Shown: positions 23,715 to 34,015, numbered from the stretch's first letter. The stretch: 64,000 nt of DNA from Phycisphaeraceae bacterium (GCA_040222855.1 JAVKCD010000019.1:418912-482911); one strand, 5' to 3'. Made by a program: numbers and translations. The notes: generated from the letters alone by a model not told the origin.

Positions 23715-26360
23715 TTACCGACCACGACGCAGGGCCAGAGCGCCCAGACCAAGCAACACAAAGCTCGCTGGCTCAGGGGCCGGAGCAGGTGGCCCGCCAA
23801 ACCCAAAGTTGCTCGCAAGCACCGACAGGTCGATCAGATCAACAGCACCAAACCCATTAAAGCTGCCGCCCGACCACCCCGCTATGCCTCCAAAGTTGCT
23901 GGCCAGCGTCGAGAGGTCAATCAGGTCAACCGCACCATCAAGGTTCGAGTCACCATACGTCGTCTCAAGAATAGCGAGGACTTCATCAACGTCACTGGCA
24001 TCGATGACCAGGTCGCCGTTGATGTCCGCCGACAGGTCCACCCGATCGCCATCAACATTCACCTTGCCCGCGACTTCATCGAGGTTCGACCACTCCACCC
24101 CGCCTGAGCTGTCGAGGTCAAGACCAACGAAGTTGGCAAAGACATAATCAATGTCCTTGGTGTCCACAACACCATCCTGACCCAGCGGGGCCCAGCCAGC
24201 CGCCTCGAGGCCCGAACCAGCAACATCAGCCCGTGCATCGCCAGCGTCATAACTGCCGTTGGCCAGCGTTGTGCCAAACAGATTCCCGCCAAAGGCCGTG
24301 TCCACATCGATAAAGTTCTGCTTGCGGTCGAGCTGGTGACCCGCACGACCCTGTGAGCCCAGGCCATCCGCAAAGTAACGCACATCTTCAACATCAAAGC
24401 TGCCGTCCATGTTGAAGTCGCCGATGATCTCAAGCGACTGCTTGGCGTTCGGTAGCGAAGCGCGGTTGCTGGCCAGAGCGGCTTGATACGCAGCCACCAT
24501 CGCCGGAATATCACTCGCGTCACGATCGCCGTCGCCCTCAAAGTCACCAGCGATCGCGTTGATGTCGCCCAACGCCAGCACGGTGTTGTAGGCGATCGCC
24601 GTACCGTCGTTCGCAACATAGTTAGTCAGCGCACCGTCGCTGTAAGTCACCGACCCATCGAGCGCGGGACCACGCGTATCACGAGATGGAACGTTACCAG
24701 CATTCACGCCGCCATAAGCCGGCGCGATGTTCTGCTGAGGAAGAATCGCCGCTGCCTGCAACGCCGGGTTCGTACCCGGGTTGTTGGTAAACACAGCAGG
24801 GTTCTCAAAGTCGGGAATCGAGTCGGTCGCACTCACCAACGCAAAGTTGGAAGCCAGATACTCGCCAGGCGTGCCTTGTGTGGACGGATTACCGGGAATC
24901 GCCACAAACGCGGCAATTGATGCCTCGATATTACGGATGTACAAAGCCGCCGAAGGATCAGCCATCGGAGCGTCACCAGCCGCGAAGCCACCGACCACAG
25001 GATTCACCACCGGGGCAAACACCTTCTCGCCCGCCAACGCGTTGGCCGCATCATCAAACCGGGCCACACCCGATGTGCTGACGATGATCGTCCCCGCGAA
25101 CGGGTTACCGATCGTCGAGAACGTCTGGATCGCTCCCACGGTCCAACCCGTGTTCGGGTCGCTATTGAAGATGATATTGTTGTCCGCAGCGGTCGTGCCG
25201 TTCCGTGTCATCACCGGACGAACATAGGACGAGCCATCCCAGTTCGCATCAATGTCGTTGGCAATGCTCAGGATCTCATACCGGCCGTTGACCGAGTCAG
25301 GACCCGCGTCGTTGACGACGCCCTGATAGCCCACACCCAGACGCGTGTTCTCCACCGCGATCTCCATCCGCGATGACGACTGCTTCTGGTTGGGAATGTA
25401 GTCCGGTCCGGGGGTATCGATGTTGCTCGTCGAGTTCTCATTACTCGAACCCGAGTTCAGGCTGCCGACGTTGTCGCCAACACCCCACGAAGGGTCAACT
25501 CCCAGGGAGTTCATCGCACCATTCCGGGTGCCCGAACCAGAATCTCGGGTAAGCGCGATCAGGTTCTCACCCGATACCTCACGTCCCGAAACGAACAGGT
25601 GCGCCAGCTCACTCTTCTTCGCCTGACCCGTACCTGCTCCCACCGCAGCGCCGTAGTTCGAGATGATCGCAATCGGAGCCGTGGCAATCGGCGTCTGATA
25701 GATCCGGGTGTTGTCCTGCACAGCACCATCAAGCGTCAACGCCGTCCCGCCACCGCTCGGCGTCAAGGACTGGATGTCATTGTTAAACCCACCAGCCTGC
25801 TGGTCGATCACCTGCGGGGTCTTCACCGCATCCGAGAGCTGACCGTTCGAGCCATACCCAGGCGTAGGCGCCCCGCCCGTCTCAGGAGCAGCACCCCAGT
25901 AAGCAGCACCCGCCGTGTTCTTCACAAACCAACTCGCCGGCACGTCCGTCGTCGCAATATCAATAATCGCCGGACCCGAAAAACTCGCCACCGATGTCCC
26001 CGTGCTCACGTTATTCACAACATTCGGGCTGCCCGTATTCAACGCGTTGAGCGCAGCCCAGTCAGCACCCGGCCCGTTAAGCGAACCGTAGTCCACCAGC
26101 TCCTGAAAACCGTTGCCCGAGCCCACCGCACGATACTGCTGGATGATCGCGCCACCCACCACATTGTCAAAGCTCGGAATCGTGAAGTTGGTCACGACGC
26201 CGTCATTGTCGATGTCGATAAAGTCCGACGTATTCGCCGGAACCTGGAAATACGACTCAAACAACGTCGCTCCGGAAATTGTGACAACCTGCGCACTGGC
26301 GGAACCAGTGAGACCCACAGCGATCAAGGCTGCCGTCGTGAATCGGTTCGATAACTGCAT
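23715..26360 (-). CDS. Large PEP-CTERM protein with PstS-like and dockerin-like regions
   Basis: 881 residues. The signal peptide ends near GSASAQ. The first about 500 residues show PstS-type features: an early ISGATLFESYF, QYRAVGSGNGFQELVDYG, ATTDVPASWFV, KSELAHLFVSG and RDSGSGTRN, resembling phosphate-binding protein motifs. Calcium-loop repeats follow (GDFEGDGDRDASD, GDFNMDGSFDVED, DLDSSGGVEWSN, GDSNLDGAVDLIDLS). The end APEPASFVLLGLGALALRRGR is a PEP-CTERM signal. The start at 26360 has GGAGGAG upstream. It is likely displayed outside the cell; binding of phosphate or another ligand is inferred only. Its calcium block nearly matches that at 18.9 kb. Confidence 0.8.
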   Translation of the reverse strand: MQLSNRFTTAALIAVGLTGSASAQVVTISGATLFESYFQVPANTSDFIDIDNDGVVTNFTIPSFDNVVGGAIIQQYRAVGSGNGFQELVDYGSLNGPGADWAALNALNTGSPNVVNNVSTGTSVASFSGPAIIDIATTDVPASWFVKNTAGAAYWGAAPETGGAPTPGYGSNGQLSDAVKTPQVIDQQAGGFNNDIQSLTPSGGGTALTLDGAVQDNTRIYQTPIATAPIAIISNYGAAVGAGTGQAKKSELAHLFVSGREVSGENLIALTRDSGSGTRNGAMNSLGVDPSWGVGDNVGSLNSGSSNENSTSNIDTPGPDYIPNQKQSSSRMEIAVENTRLGVGYQGVVNDAGPDSVNGRYEILSIANDIDANWDGSSYVRPVMTRNGTTAADNNIIFNSDPNTGWTVGAIQTFSTIGNPFAGTIIVSTSGVARFDDAANALAGEKVFAPVVNPVVGGFAAGDAPMADPSAALYIRNIEASIAAFVAIPGNPSTQGTPGEYLASNFALVSATDSIPDFENPAVFTNNPGTNPALQAAAILPQQNIAPAYGGVNAGNVPSRDTRGPALDGSVTYSDGALTNYVANDGTAIAYNTVLALGDINAIAGDFEGDGDRDASDIPAMVAAYQAALASNRASLPNAKQSLEIIGDFNMDGSFDVEDVRYFADGLGSQGRAGHQLDRKQNFIDVDTAFGGNLFGTTLANGSYDAGDARADVAGSGLEAAGWAPLGQDGVVDTKDIDYVFANFVGLDLDSSGGVEWSNLDEVAGKVNVDGDRVDLSADINGDLVIDASDVDEVLAILETTYGDSNLDGAVDLIDLSTLASNFGGIAGWSGGSFNGFGAVDLIDLSVLASNFGFGGPPAPAPEPASFVLLGLGALALRRGR

Positions 26361-26504
26361 GATGAAGGCTCCTCCAGGTAGATCAATCAGCGCGGAGCCA
26401 CACGGCACCGCAGGTACTCATGGCCAAAAACCAGACCGACGTCACGCCGGTCACTTCTCAAAACCCCGCTTCGCCGCTAGGCAATGCGGGGTGATAGACT
26501 CTTC

Positions 26505-27617
26505 TCAGTCGAGGTACACGATGTCATTCGCCCCCGTCATGCTGTAGAACTTCCGGCCCCACAGACGGTTCTCAATCGATTCCCGAACCGTCAGCCGCTC
26601 ATAGTGGCCATCCGAAAACAGGAAGTTCGTGCTGCCCTCAGCACCAACCTGACCACCACCCCCTCCGTGATGACGACCAACACCGTTGATCCCGCCCTCA
26701 TCACCCAACACACCAACACCAGCATTCGTATTGATCAGGTCCTCGTAAGGCGTCAGCCCGTAATCATTCGAAGCATTAGAACTCTGAGACCGAACTTCCA
26801 GAATCCCTCGCCTCGCAGGCGTGCCGATCGTCTGCTCCGGTGTGTTCAGGGGATGCCCCTGCGGAGTCTGAATCGCCGTCACAGGGCGGTGCGACTTGAT
26901 GGTGCCCAAGCCCTCCGTGTCATCCTGCATCGCCTCAAGACGATTGATGAACTCAGTCGCCAGAATCTCCTCCGATGGGGCATACAACTCAACATCCCGC
27001 ACCAGCCTGGTGAGTCGACCCGCCGAGCTGACTTCACTCGGCGAAAACTTATTCCTCGGCATGATCCCCTCGTTGGCCGTGAACGCCAGACGACTGACCT
27101 GGTAATCAACAAGCCCCGTGTCAAAAGCCTCATCCTGAGCCTCACCAGCGCCCGGATTCGTCGGCTGCCACCCGCCATCCTCCAACGTCGGGCACGTAAA
27201 CGACTCAGCCCCGGTGCTCCCGCCACCCACAAGAGTCCATGACCAGTGGATGACACTCACAGATCGATTCGACGTGCTGCCAAACTGATTATTCCAGGTC
27301 CAGCTCGGCGAACCATTACCCTGCCCGTTCCACGTCTGATCCGCGTAAACATAAGAAGGCGGGATGTAACCATTACTCGACGCCGAGTAGCTGTACATCC
27401 CGATACCAAGCTGACGCTGATTCGACGCACACACAATCGACCGCGCACTCTCCCGCGCCGACCCCAACGCAGGCAACAGAATCCCGATCAGTAACGCGAT
27501 AATCGAAATCACCACCAACAACTCAATCAGCGTAAAACCACTTCGCTGACGATCCACCGCCGACTTCATAAACCGACACGACACGCCAGCCGAATCACAG
27601 GACACAAAATGGAGCAT
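26505..27617 (-). CDS. Pseudopilin-like protein, second copy
   Basis: About 370 residues. The prepilin motif [21 protein letters not shown] is identical to that at 19.2 kb, with [22 protein letters not shown] following. The C-terminal end has [11 protein letters not shown] (DG block). The start at 27617 has AAGGAAA at good spacing and gives a 27-residue leader; the ATG at 27569 gives a leader of 11 residues but has no ribosome site. It lies upstream of the large PEP-CTERM gene on the same strand, so a pseudopilin and a dockerin PEP-CTERM protein are again neighbours. Confidence 0.82.
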   Translation of the reverse strand: MLHFVSCDSAGVSCRFMKSAVDRQRSGFTLIELLVVISIIALLIGILLPALGSARESARSIVCASNQRQLGIGMYSYSASSNGYIPPSYVYADQTWNGQGNGSPSWTWNNQFGSTSNRSVSVIHWSWTLVGGGSTGAESFTCPTLEDGGWQPTNPGAGEAQDEAFDTGLVDYQVSRLAFTANEGIMPRNKFSPSEVSSAGRLTRLVRDVELYAPSEEILATEFINRLEAMQDDTEGLGTIKSHRPVTAIQTPQGHPLNTPEQTIGTPARRGILEVRSQSSNASNDYGLTPYEDLINTNAGVGVLGDEGGINGVGRHHGGGGGQVGAEGSTNFLFSDGHYERLTVRESIENRLWGRKFYSMTGANDIVYLD

Positions 27618-27847
27618 GACTATTTCCTTAGCTGAGGGCTCTATGAGAACAAGACAATGTTCGGGCTCGGTCAGCAGCGTGCTAAAGTGCGGTTAACTCC
27701 CGCGCCAACAGCCAACCACCGAATCGCGCCGCACACTAACCCTCGCAACAACATCCCCACAGATACTCATTAATTATTCACACAGCCTTAACATCGCTAA
27801 CACATCACCGTCCCCGCACATTGCCCGCTCCACTCAACACCGTCATC

Positions 27848-29161
27848 ATGCCCCCTATGGACCCCTCCGCACCCGACAACCCCGCTAGGCAAAATCCGAC
27901 GACTGCCCAGCAGCACCACCTCTGGTTCCCCTACGCCCAGATGAAACGCATGCGAACCCCGTACAAGGTCGTCGGCGCAAGCGGCGTCCGTATCCACCTC
28001 GCCGACGGCACCCAACTCATCGACGCCGTCTCCTCATGGTGGGCCGTCATCCACGGCTACGACCATCCCGACATCCTCAAAGCCGCCCACCAACAACTCG
28101 ACACCCTCCCCCACGTCATGCTCGGCGGGCTCACCCACGAGCCAGCCACTCAACTCGCCGAAGCCCTCGCCAAGCGCACCCCAGGCGACCTCGATCACGT
28201 CTTCTTCGCCGACTCCGGCTCCGTCGCCGTCGAAGTCGCCCTCAAGATCGCCATCCAGTTTCACCGCAACCACGGCCACCCCCAACGACACAAGTTCGTC
28301 GCGCTCCGCAAGGCCTACCACGGCGACACCACCGGCGCAATGGCCGTCTCTGATCCCCAGGACTCGATGCACCACCTCTTCGCACCGATCCTCCAGCAAC
28401 ACCACTTCGCGCCCGCACCTCGAGGCGGGTTCGACGCCGACCAGCAAACCGTCGCCGATGACCTCGCCGACCTCGAAGCCCTCCTCCGCCACCATCAACA
28501 TGAACTCGCCGCCATGATCTGCGAGCCCATCCTCCAGGCTGCTGGCGGGTTCAATATCTACAGCCCCGCCTACCTCCAGGGAGCACGCGAACTCTGCGAC
28601 CGCTTCGGCGTCCTACTCATCTTCGACGAAGTCGCCACCGGCCTGGGCCGCACCGGAACCCTCTTCGCCGCCCAGCTCGCCAATGTCACCCCAGACCTCA
28701 TGGTCCTCGGCAAAGCCCTCACCGCCGGCTACACCGGACACGCCGCCGTCATCGCCCGCCGACACGTCTTCGACGCCTTCTGGTCAGACGACCCCGACCA
28801 CGCCCTGATGCACGGCCCCACCTTCATGGCCAACCCCACCGCCTGCGCCATCGCTCTCGCCGGACTGAACGTCTTCGAACGCGATCGTTATCCGGACCGC
28901 ATCGCCCACATCGAAGAACAACTCCAGGAACGCATCCTCCCCTTGGAAGGCCCCCAAATCGCCGACACCCGCGTCATCGGCGCCACCGCCGTCGTCGAAG
29001 TCCACGACCGTAGCGACCTCGAAGGCCTTCAGGCCTACGCCGCCGCCCGAGGTGTATGGCTCCGCCCATTCGGCCGATATGCCTACACCATGCCCCCCTA
29101 CGTGATCACCGATGACGACCTCTCCGCCATCCTCGACGTCTTCGAGAGCTGGTTCGGATGA
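27848..29161 (+). CDS. bioA: Adenosylmethionine-8-amino-7-oxononanoate aminotransferase (BioA)
   Basis: About 437 residues. HHLWFPYAQMK at the N-terminus, SSWWAVIHGYDHPDI, FADSGSVAVEVALKIA, RKAYHGDTTGAMAVSD, FDEVATGLGRTGTLF and LGKALTAGYTGHAAV (PLP lysine) are characteristic of BioA. The enzyme moves an amino group from S-adenosylmethionine to 7-keto-8-aminopelargonate in biotin synthesis. ATG codons at 27848 and 27857 are both possible and neither has a clear ribosome site. No other biotin gene lies nearby. It is followed after 7 bases by a glycosyltransferase gene. Confidence 0.93.
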   Translation: MPPMDPSAPDNPARQNPTTAQQHHLWFPYAQMKRMRTPYKVVGASGVRIHLADGTQLIDAVSSWWAVIHGYDHPDILKAAHQQLDTLPHVMLGGLTHEPATQLAEALAKRTPGDLDHVFFADSGSVAVEVALKIAIQFHRNHGHPQRHKFVALRKAYHGDTTGAMAVSDPQDSMHHLFAPILQQHHFAPAPRGGFDADQQTVADDLADLEALLRHHQHELAAMICEPILQAAGGFNIYSPAYLQGARELCDRFGVLLIFDEVATGLGRTGTLFAAQLANVTPDLMVLGKALTAGYTGHAAVIARRHVFDAFWSDDPDHALMHGPTFMANPTACAIALAGLNVFERDRYPDRIAHIEEQLQERILPLEGPQIADTRVIGATAVVEVHDRSDLEGLQAYAAARGVWLRPFGRYAYTMPPYVITDDDLSAILDVFESWFG

Positions 29162-29168
29162 GTACCCC

Positions 29169-30176
29169 ATGAACACGCTCACCGTCATCGTCAACTACCG
29201 CTGCGCCGACCTCACCATCGACGCCCTCCGTACAGTCGCAGATGAAGCCACCCGATACCGCGAGCAGATTAACGGCGACCTCCACGTCGTCGTCACCGAC
29301 AACGCCTCAGGCGACGACTCGGTCCAACGCCTCGAACAGGCACGCACCGACAACCACTGGCACGACTGGCTCACCATCCTGCCCCTGCCCAAAAATGGCG
29401 GCTTCGCCTACGGCAACAACGAAGCCATCCGCTGGGCCAACACCCACCGCGCTCCCGCTGACTTCATCCATCTGCTCAACCCCGACACGCTCCTTCGCGA
29501 CAACGCCATTGTCAAACTCGTCCGTTTCATGCAGACCCACCCCGAGGTTGGCGTTGCCGGATCAAGACTCGAAGACCCCGATGGCACCGTCCAGACCAGC
29601 GCCTTCCGTGAACCAGGTATCCTCAGCGAGTTCGAGGGCAGCATCAACCTCGGCCCCATCTCTACTCTCCTCTCGCGCTACCGCGTAGCCCCCGCCCCAC
29701 CCACCACCTCATCGCCCACCGACTGGGTCGCTGGCGCCAGCATGATCGTCCGTCGCGAAGTCATCGACACCATCGGACTCCTCGACGAGGACTACTTCAT
29801 GTACTTCGAGGAGCTCGACTGGATCTGCAGCGCAGCACGCAACGGCTGGCCCTGCTGGTACGTCGTCGAAAGCCGCGTCGTCCACCTCGTCGGTCAAGTC
29901 TCTGGCGTCACCAACACCCGCGCATCCGATCAAACACCAGCCTCACCCCCTAAGCGAAAACGAATCCCCAAGTACTACCACGAGGCACGCCGACACTACT
30001 GGCTCAAAAACCACGGCCGACTCAAAAAACTCATCGCCGACACCGCCGTCATCATCGGAACTCTCTTGTGGTGGACGCACATGGCCCTCCGAGGCAAAAA
30101 ACCCAACAGCCCACCCCACTTCCTGGCCGACTTCATCGCATTCCACCTGCTGGGCTCCTACCCCGATCGCCGATGA
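29169..30176 (+). CDS. Family 2 glycosyltransferase (rhamnosyltransferase-like)
   Basis: 335 residues. TVIVNYRCADLTIDALRTV, DNASGDDSV, NGGFAYGNNEAIRWA, the DXD-like LLNPDTLL, and the late WVAGASMIVRREVIDTIGLLDEDYFMYFEELDW are hallmarks of GT2 proteins of the rhamnosyltransferase type. It likely adds a sugar to a surface polysaccharide on the cytoplasmic side. Near the C-terminus a hydrophobic segment (IADTAVIIGTLLWWTHMAL) may anchor it. It lies between bioA and a serine-acetyltransferase-like gene, with short gaps, in one transcription unit. Confidence 0.87.
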   Translation: MNTLTVIVNYRCADLTIDALRTVADEATRYREQINGDLHVVVTDNASGDDSVQRLEQARTDNHWHDWLTILPLPKNGGFAYGNNEAIRWANTHRAPADFIHLLNPDTLLRDNAIVKLVRFMQTHPEVGVAGSRLEDPDGTVQTSAFREPGILSEFEGSINLGPISTLLSRYRVAPAPPTTSSPTDWVAGASMIVRREVIDTIGLLDEDYFMYFEELDWICSAARNGWPCWYVVESRVVHLVGQVSGVTNTRASDQTPASPPKRKRIPKYYHEARRHYWLKNHGRLKKLIADTAVIIGTLLWWTHMALRGKKPNSPPHFLADFIAFHLLGSYPDRR

Positions 30177-30183
30177 TCTACCC

Positions 30184-30771
30184 ATGACCGCTGCGCCCGA
30201 TTCATCCCCCACCGGTTTCGAACTGTCCCCTGGCGACACCAACCAGAACCCCCAGGGTCTCGGGCTCTGGAAACTCATCGCCGAAGACTGGCACACCCAT
30301 GGCCGCCGCATCACCGCCCACGGCTTCTGGGCTCTCGCCATCCACCGCTTCGGCAACTGGCGCATGAGCATCCGCACCAAACCCCTCCGCGCCCCGTTCA
30401 CGCTCATCTACCGATTCCTCTTCGCCTTCAGCGAATGGGTCATCGGCATCCACCTGCCCTACACCACCCGCGTCGGCCGCCGCGTCCGCATCGAACACTT
30501 CGCCGGAATCTTCCTCGTCGCACGAGAGATCGGCGACGACTGCGTCCTCCGACAACACACCACACTCGGTGCCCTCGACGACGCTCGCATCGGCCAGTAC
30601 CCCATCCTCGGAAAACACGTCGAAGTCGGCTGTGGCGTCGCCATCCTCGGACCCGTCCGCATCGGCGACCACGCCTCCATCGGCGCCAACGCCGTCGTCG
30701 TCCGCGACATCCCCGCCCACGCCGTCGCCGTTGGCGTCCCCGCCAGAGTCATCAAGCACAAGCAGCCGTAA
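30184..30771 (+). CDS. Serine O-acetyltransferase-like left-handed beta-helix enzyme
   Basis: 195 residues. The C-terminal 90 residues carry hexapeptide repeats ([76 protein letters not shown]), typical of CysE and polysaccharide O-acetyltransferases. The N-terminal part (LIAEDWHTHGRRI, FWALAIHRFGNWR) resembles the serine acetyltransferase helical domain. Next to a glycosyltransferase, sugar acetylation is as likely as cysteine synthesis. The 3' end overlaps the convergent pgeF gene by 20 bases. Confidence 0.82.
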   Translation: MTAAPDSSPTGFELSPGDTNQNPQGLGLWKLIAEDWHTHGRRITAHGFWALAIHRFGNWRMSIRTKPLRAPFTLIYRFLFAFSEWVIGIHLPYTTRVGRRVRIEHFAGIFLVAREIGDDCVLRQHTTLGALDDARIGQYPILGKHVEVGCGVAILGPVRIGDHASIGANAVVVRDIPAHAVAVGVPARVIKHKQP

Positions 30772-31567
30772 TCACCGCCGCCATCTGACCATTCAACCCA
30801 CGATCACGCCGATACGAAAAAAACTCCCCCTCGTGCTCAAACGTACACCGATCCGTCGTGTCAATCCGCTCCCGCGCTAGCCCCGCCTGCTCCAGACAAA
30901 ACACCGCCGCCCCCACCAGATCCACGTGCGCCTTCGCACCAAAGTCGTCGCTCACAAACTCACCGTAACCGCCCGATCGAAACGCTGAGGCCACCTCGTC
31001 GCCCACCTCAAAATGCGCCACACTGATCGCCGGGCCAACCGCAGCACACAAATCACCAGGCGACAAATCAAAGTGCTCCTCTAGCCGCGTCACACACGCC
31101 CGAATCACCCCACCCGTCCCCGCCAGAAACCCCCGCCACCCCGAGTGCACCCCTGCCACCACACGCCCATCGCGTGAACACATAAGCACCGGCACACAAT
31201 CCGCCGTCCGGATCACCACCAGCTTTCTCCGGTCCGCCGAAACAATCGCGTCCGCCTCCGGCGCATCGTCTGGCCGCACCACCTTCGCCCGCTCATCCAC
31301 ATACACCCCCGCCCCATGCACCTGCCGCGCCTCCAGCCGCATCTTCCTCTCCACACCCAACGCAGCTCGCAACCGCCGAAAGTTCTCCGATACATGCCTG
31401 TTCGGATCACCCGCCCCCTTCTTCAACGGCCCCAAGTTCAGCGTCGCATACACCCCCTCAGATACACCACCGATCCGTGTCGAAAACCCGTGCTTCACAC
31501 CACATGACGACAGCAACGCCGACTGATACGTCACGACACCATGGCCATGCTCCACGCGCTCAAGCAC
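30752..31567 (-). CDS. pgeF: Purine nucleoside phosphorylase/polyphenol oxidase family protein (PgeF/YfiH)
   Basis: About 271 residues. [75 protein letters not shown] and [13 protein letters not shown]-like sequence are family blocks; the metal-site residues are His in QVHG, Cys in TADC and His in VHSGW. PgeF proteins act on purine nucleosides and, in E. coli, correct peptidoglycan precursors carrying L-serine. The GTG at 31567 has GGAGG 9 bases upstream and is preferred to the ATG at 31576, which abuts that site. It overlaps the end of hscA by eight bases. Confidence 0.87.
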   Translation of the reverse strand: MLERVEHGHGVVTYQSALLSSCGVKHGFSTRIGGVSEGVYATLNLGPLKKGAGDPNRHVSENFRRLRAALGVERKMRLEARQVHGAGVYVDERAKVVRPDDAPEADAIVSADRRKLVVIRTADCVPVLMCSRDGRVVAGVHSGWRGFLAGTGGVIRACVTRLEEHFDLSPGDLCAAVGPAISVAHFEVGDEVASAFRSGGYGEFVSDDFGAKAHVDLVGAAVFCLEQAGLARERIDTTDRCTFEHEGEFFSYRRDRGLNGQMAAVITAACA

Positions 31568-33575
31568 GCGACGCATCCTCCCGCAGCGTCTTGGCGATCG
31601 CCTTCTCCGCCAGCGGAATCGACGCCCGGTCCATCCCATCCAGCGCATCCTGAAACGCCTGAGCATCAGGCGTCTCCTGATCCAGAAAACCCTTCACCAC
31701 CCCGATCTTCGCCTCCATCCCCGATCGCTCCGACTCACCCAACTCATCACCCACCTTGGCAAGCTGCTTCTCGATCGCCCGCAAATCCAGCCGCGCCTGA
31801 TTCCGCAGATCAATGATCCGGTGCGCAGTCATATCCGCCAACGCATGACCCAACGCCTCGGCTTCCATCGCCGCCACCCGCTCGCGCGTCAGCCCGTGAT
31901 TCGGCACGATCTGGATCGACGCCCGCCGCTCCGATCGCTTCTCGACCGCCTCCACCGACAAGATCCCGTTCGCGTCCACCAGGAACGTCACCTCCACCTT
32001 CGCGAGCCCCGCCGGCATCACCGGAATCCCCTTCAACTCAAAACGACCCAGCAACCGGCAATCCTGCACCAGCTCACGCTCACCCTGATACACATTGATC
32101 TGAACCGCCGTCTGGTTGTCCGCATACGTCGAGAAAAACTCCGTCGCCCGCGCCGGGATCGTCGTGTTCGCCACAATCAACTTCGCCACCGCCCCACCCA
32201 TCGTCTCGATCCCAAGCGACAACGGCACCACATCCAACAACAAAGCATCCCGCCGCAACCCCGCCAGGATCGCACCCTGCACCGATGCCCCCAATGCCAC
32301 CACCAGGTCCGGGTCCAACGCCGTATACGGCTCCCGCCCAAACAACGCCCCCACCCGCTCCCGCACCAGCGGGACCCGCGTCGATCCACCCACCAGAATC
32401 ACCCGATCAATCGCCTCCGCCGTGAGCTTCGCCGCCCGAAGAGCCGAACGACAAGCCATCAGCGTCCGCTCCACCAACGGCTCAATCATCCCCTCAAACT
32501 CACCCCGCGTGACCTCCCGCTCGTACACACGCCCCTCCCCCAGATCGATCACCAGCCGCGCCGTATCCTCCGAAGACAACCGCACCTTCGCCGCCTCCGC
32601 AAACCGCTTGAACGCCTGACGCGTCGCCGCCGAAAACCCACTCACCCCAAACTGCTCCCCGATCTCTCGCTGAATCATCTCGATCAACAGCCGATCCACA
32701 TCATCCCCACCCAGATGCGTGTCCCCCGCCGTCGCCAACACCTGATCCACCATCCCCTGATCCGTCTGCCGCAACCGCAACACCGACACATCAAACGTCC
32801 CACCCCCCAGATCAAACACCACCACTGTCTCCACCCCCCGACCCTTCGATTCAACACCAGACGAACCCGCCTCCCCCACCCCACTGCACGCCTCAGGCCG
32901 AACCTTCGTGTTCAACGACAGCCGCCCCCCACTGCTCTTCACGTGCAGGTCCTCATTCCCCCTGCCTTGAGTGGGGGGGGCGGGGGGGGGCGGGGTGAGG
33001 TTGTAGGCGAGGGCGGCTGCGGTCGGTTCATTCAGAATCCGCACCACCTCGAGCCCGGCGATCCGCCCCGCGTCTCGCGTCGCCTGCCGCTGCGCATCAT
33101 CGAAGTACGCCGGAACCGTCACCACCGCCTTACGCACCGGCTTACCCAACGCACCCTCCGCCAACGACTTGAGCTCCTTCAGGATGATCGCCGACACCTC
33201 CTGAGGGCTCACCCGCGACCCGCCCAGGTCCACCTCCACCATCCCGTGCTCAGCCGCCTCGACCCGATACCCAAGCGACCCGACCTCCCCCGCCACATCC
33301 GCAAGCCCTCGACCCATCAACCGCTTCACCGAAGCCACCGTCCGCTCCGGATACTCCACAGCGTGCTCCCGCGCCGCAGCACCCACCGCCTCCACCGACC
33401 CATCCTCCGCAAAACGCACCACACTCGGCACAATCGGCCCTCGACCCTCATACTCCAGGACCCGCGGACCCGCCTCATCGCACCACGCCACCAGCGAGTT
33501 ACTCGTCCCAAGGTCGATCCCGACCACCAACTCCGCCACGCTCTCACGATCACCGTCTGGTGTAGCCTTACTCAT
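31560..33575 (-). CDS. hscA: Hsp70 chaperone HscA with a low-complexity insertion
   Basis: 671 residues against about 615 in E. coli. [64 protein letters not shown] and [18 protein letters not shown] mark the ATPase domain. [20 protein letters not shown] in the substrate domain is typical of HscA rather than DnaK. HscA helps release clusters from IscU, and the IscU here has the LPPVK motif. An extra segment of about 50 residues lies between AALAYNL and VVVFDLGGG (DNA about 32835-32998), proline- and glycine-rich and including runs of 8 and 9 G on the plus strand. No hscB is beside it. Confidence 0.85.
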   Translation of the reverse strand: MSKATPDGDRESVAELVVGIDLGTSNSLVAWCDEAGPRVLEYEGRGPIVPSVVRFAEDGSVEAVGAAAREHAVEYPERTVASVKRLMGRGLADVAGEVGSLGYRVEAAEHGMVEVDLGGSRVSPQEVSAIILKELKSLAEGALGKPVRKAVVTVPAYFDDAQRQATRDAGRIAGLEVVRILNEPTAAALAYNLTPPPPAPPTQGRGNEDLHVKSSGGRLSLNTKVRPEACSGVGEAGSSGVESKGRGVETVVVFDLGGGTFDVSVLRLRQTDQGMVDQVLATAGDTHLGGDDVDRLLIEMIQREIGEQFGVSGFSAATRQAFKRFAEAAKVRLSSEDTARLVIDLGEGRVYEREVTRGEFEGMIEPLVERTLMACRSALRAAKLTAEAIDRVILVGGSTRVPLVRERVGALFGREPYTALDPDLVVALGASVQGAILAGLRRDALLLDVVPLSLGIETMGGAVAKLIVANTTIPARATEFFSTYADNQTAVQINVYQGERELVQDCRLLGRFELKGIPVMPAGLAKVEVTFLVDANGILSVEAVEKRSERRASIQIVPNHGLTRERVAAMEAEALGHALADMTAHRIIDLRNQARLDLRAIEKQLAKVGDELGESERSGMEAKIGVVKGFLDQETPDAQAFQDALDGMDRASIPLAEKAIAKTLREDASRA

Positions 33576-33628
33576 AGCCCAGAGTGTAGCGCACTCACCC
33601 CAGCACGCACGACCGAAAGCCACCGACC

Positions 33629-34015
33629 ATGACCGACTCAGGCACCTACGCCATCACCGTCCGCACCGTCTTCGCCGCCTCCCACGCCCTCCGTCTGGCC
33701 AATGGCGACACCGAACCCCTCCACGGACACAACTGGGACGTCCTCGCCGAAGTCTCCGCCATCGACCTCGACCGCATGCAAGCGGTCATGGACTTCCACG
33801 ACGTCCAAAACGCCCTTGCCGACATCCTCAAACCCTGGAACAACCGCCACCTCAACGACTGCCCCCCCTTCGTCGATGGCACCCTCAACCCCACCGCAGA
33901 ACGCGTCGCCTGGGCCATAGCCCAGCAACTCATCGCCGCCATGCCAGAAGGCGTCCAGGTCACCTCCGTCGCCGTCGGCGAAGCCCCCGGCTGCACCGCC
34001 ATCTACCGCCCGTAA
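33629..34015 (+). CDS. QueD/6-pyruvoyl-tetrahydropterin synthase family, PTPS-III motif
   Basis: 128 residues. Zinc ligands are His19 (FAASHALR) and His32/His34 (LHGHNW). The catalytic Cys of QueD is replaced: the motif reads E29-P-L-H32-G-H34, i.e. ExxHGH. That pattern defines PTPS-III, which replaces FolB in folate synthesis in several bacteria and in Plasmodium. The closing region [16 protein letters not shown] contains the usual late Glu. So this is more likely a folate enzyme than a queuosine one, though no pathway neighbour confirms it. It is divergent from hscA with 53 bases between starts. Confidence 0.8.
   Translation: MTDSGTYAITVRTVFAASHALRLANGDTEPLHGHNWDVLAEVSAIDLDRMQAVMDFHDVQNALADILKPWNNRHLNDCPPFVDGTLNPTAERVAWAIAQQLIAAMPEGVQVTSVAVGEAPGCTAIYRP

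Noticed and set aside
27681-27705. A BirA operator before bioA suggested by GTTAAC.
   Set aside because: Only a single half-like word is present, without the long inverted repeat of a BirA site.
31821-33632. A 603-codon open frame on the plus strand opposite hscA, and similar long antisense frames at 39837-41408, 56005-57294 and 25599-26354.
   Set aside because: They are arginine- and proline-rich shadows of strongly biased real genes on the other frame or strand, with no domain or ribosome site.
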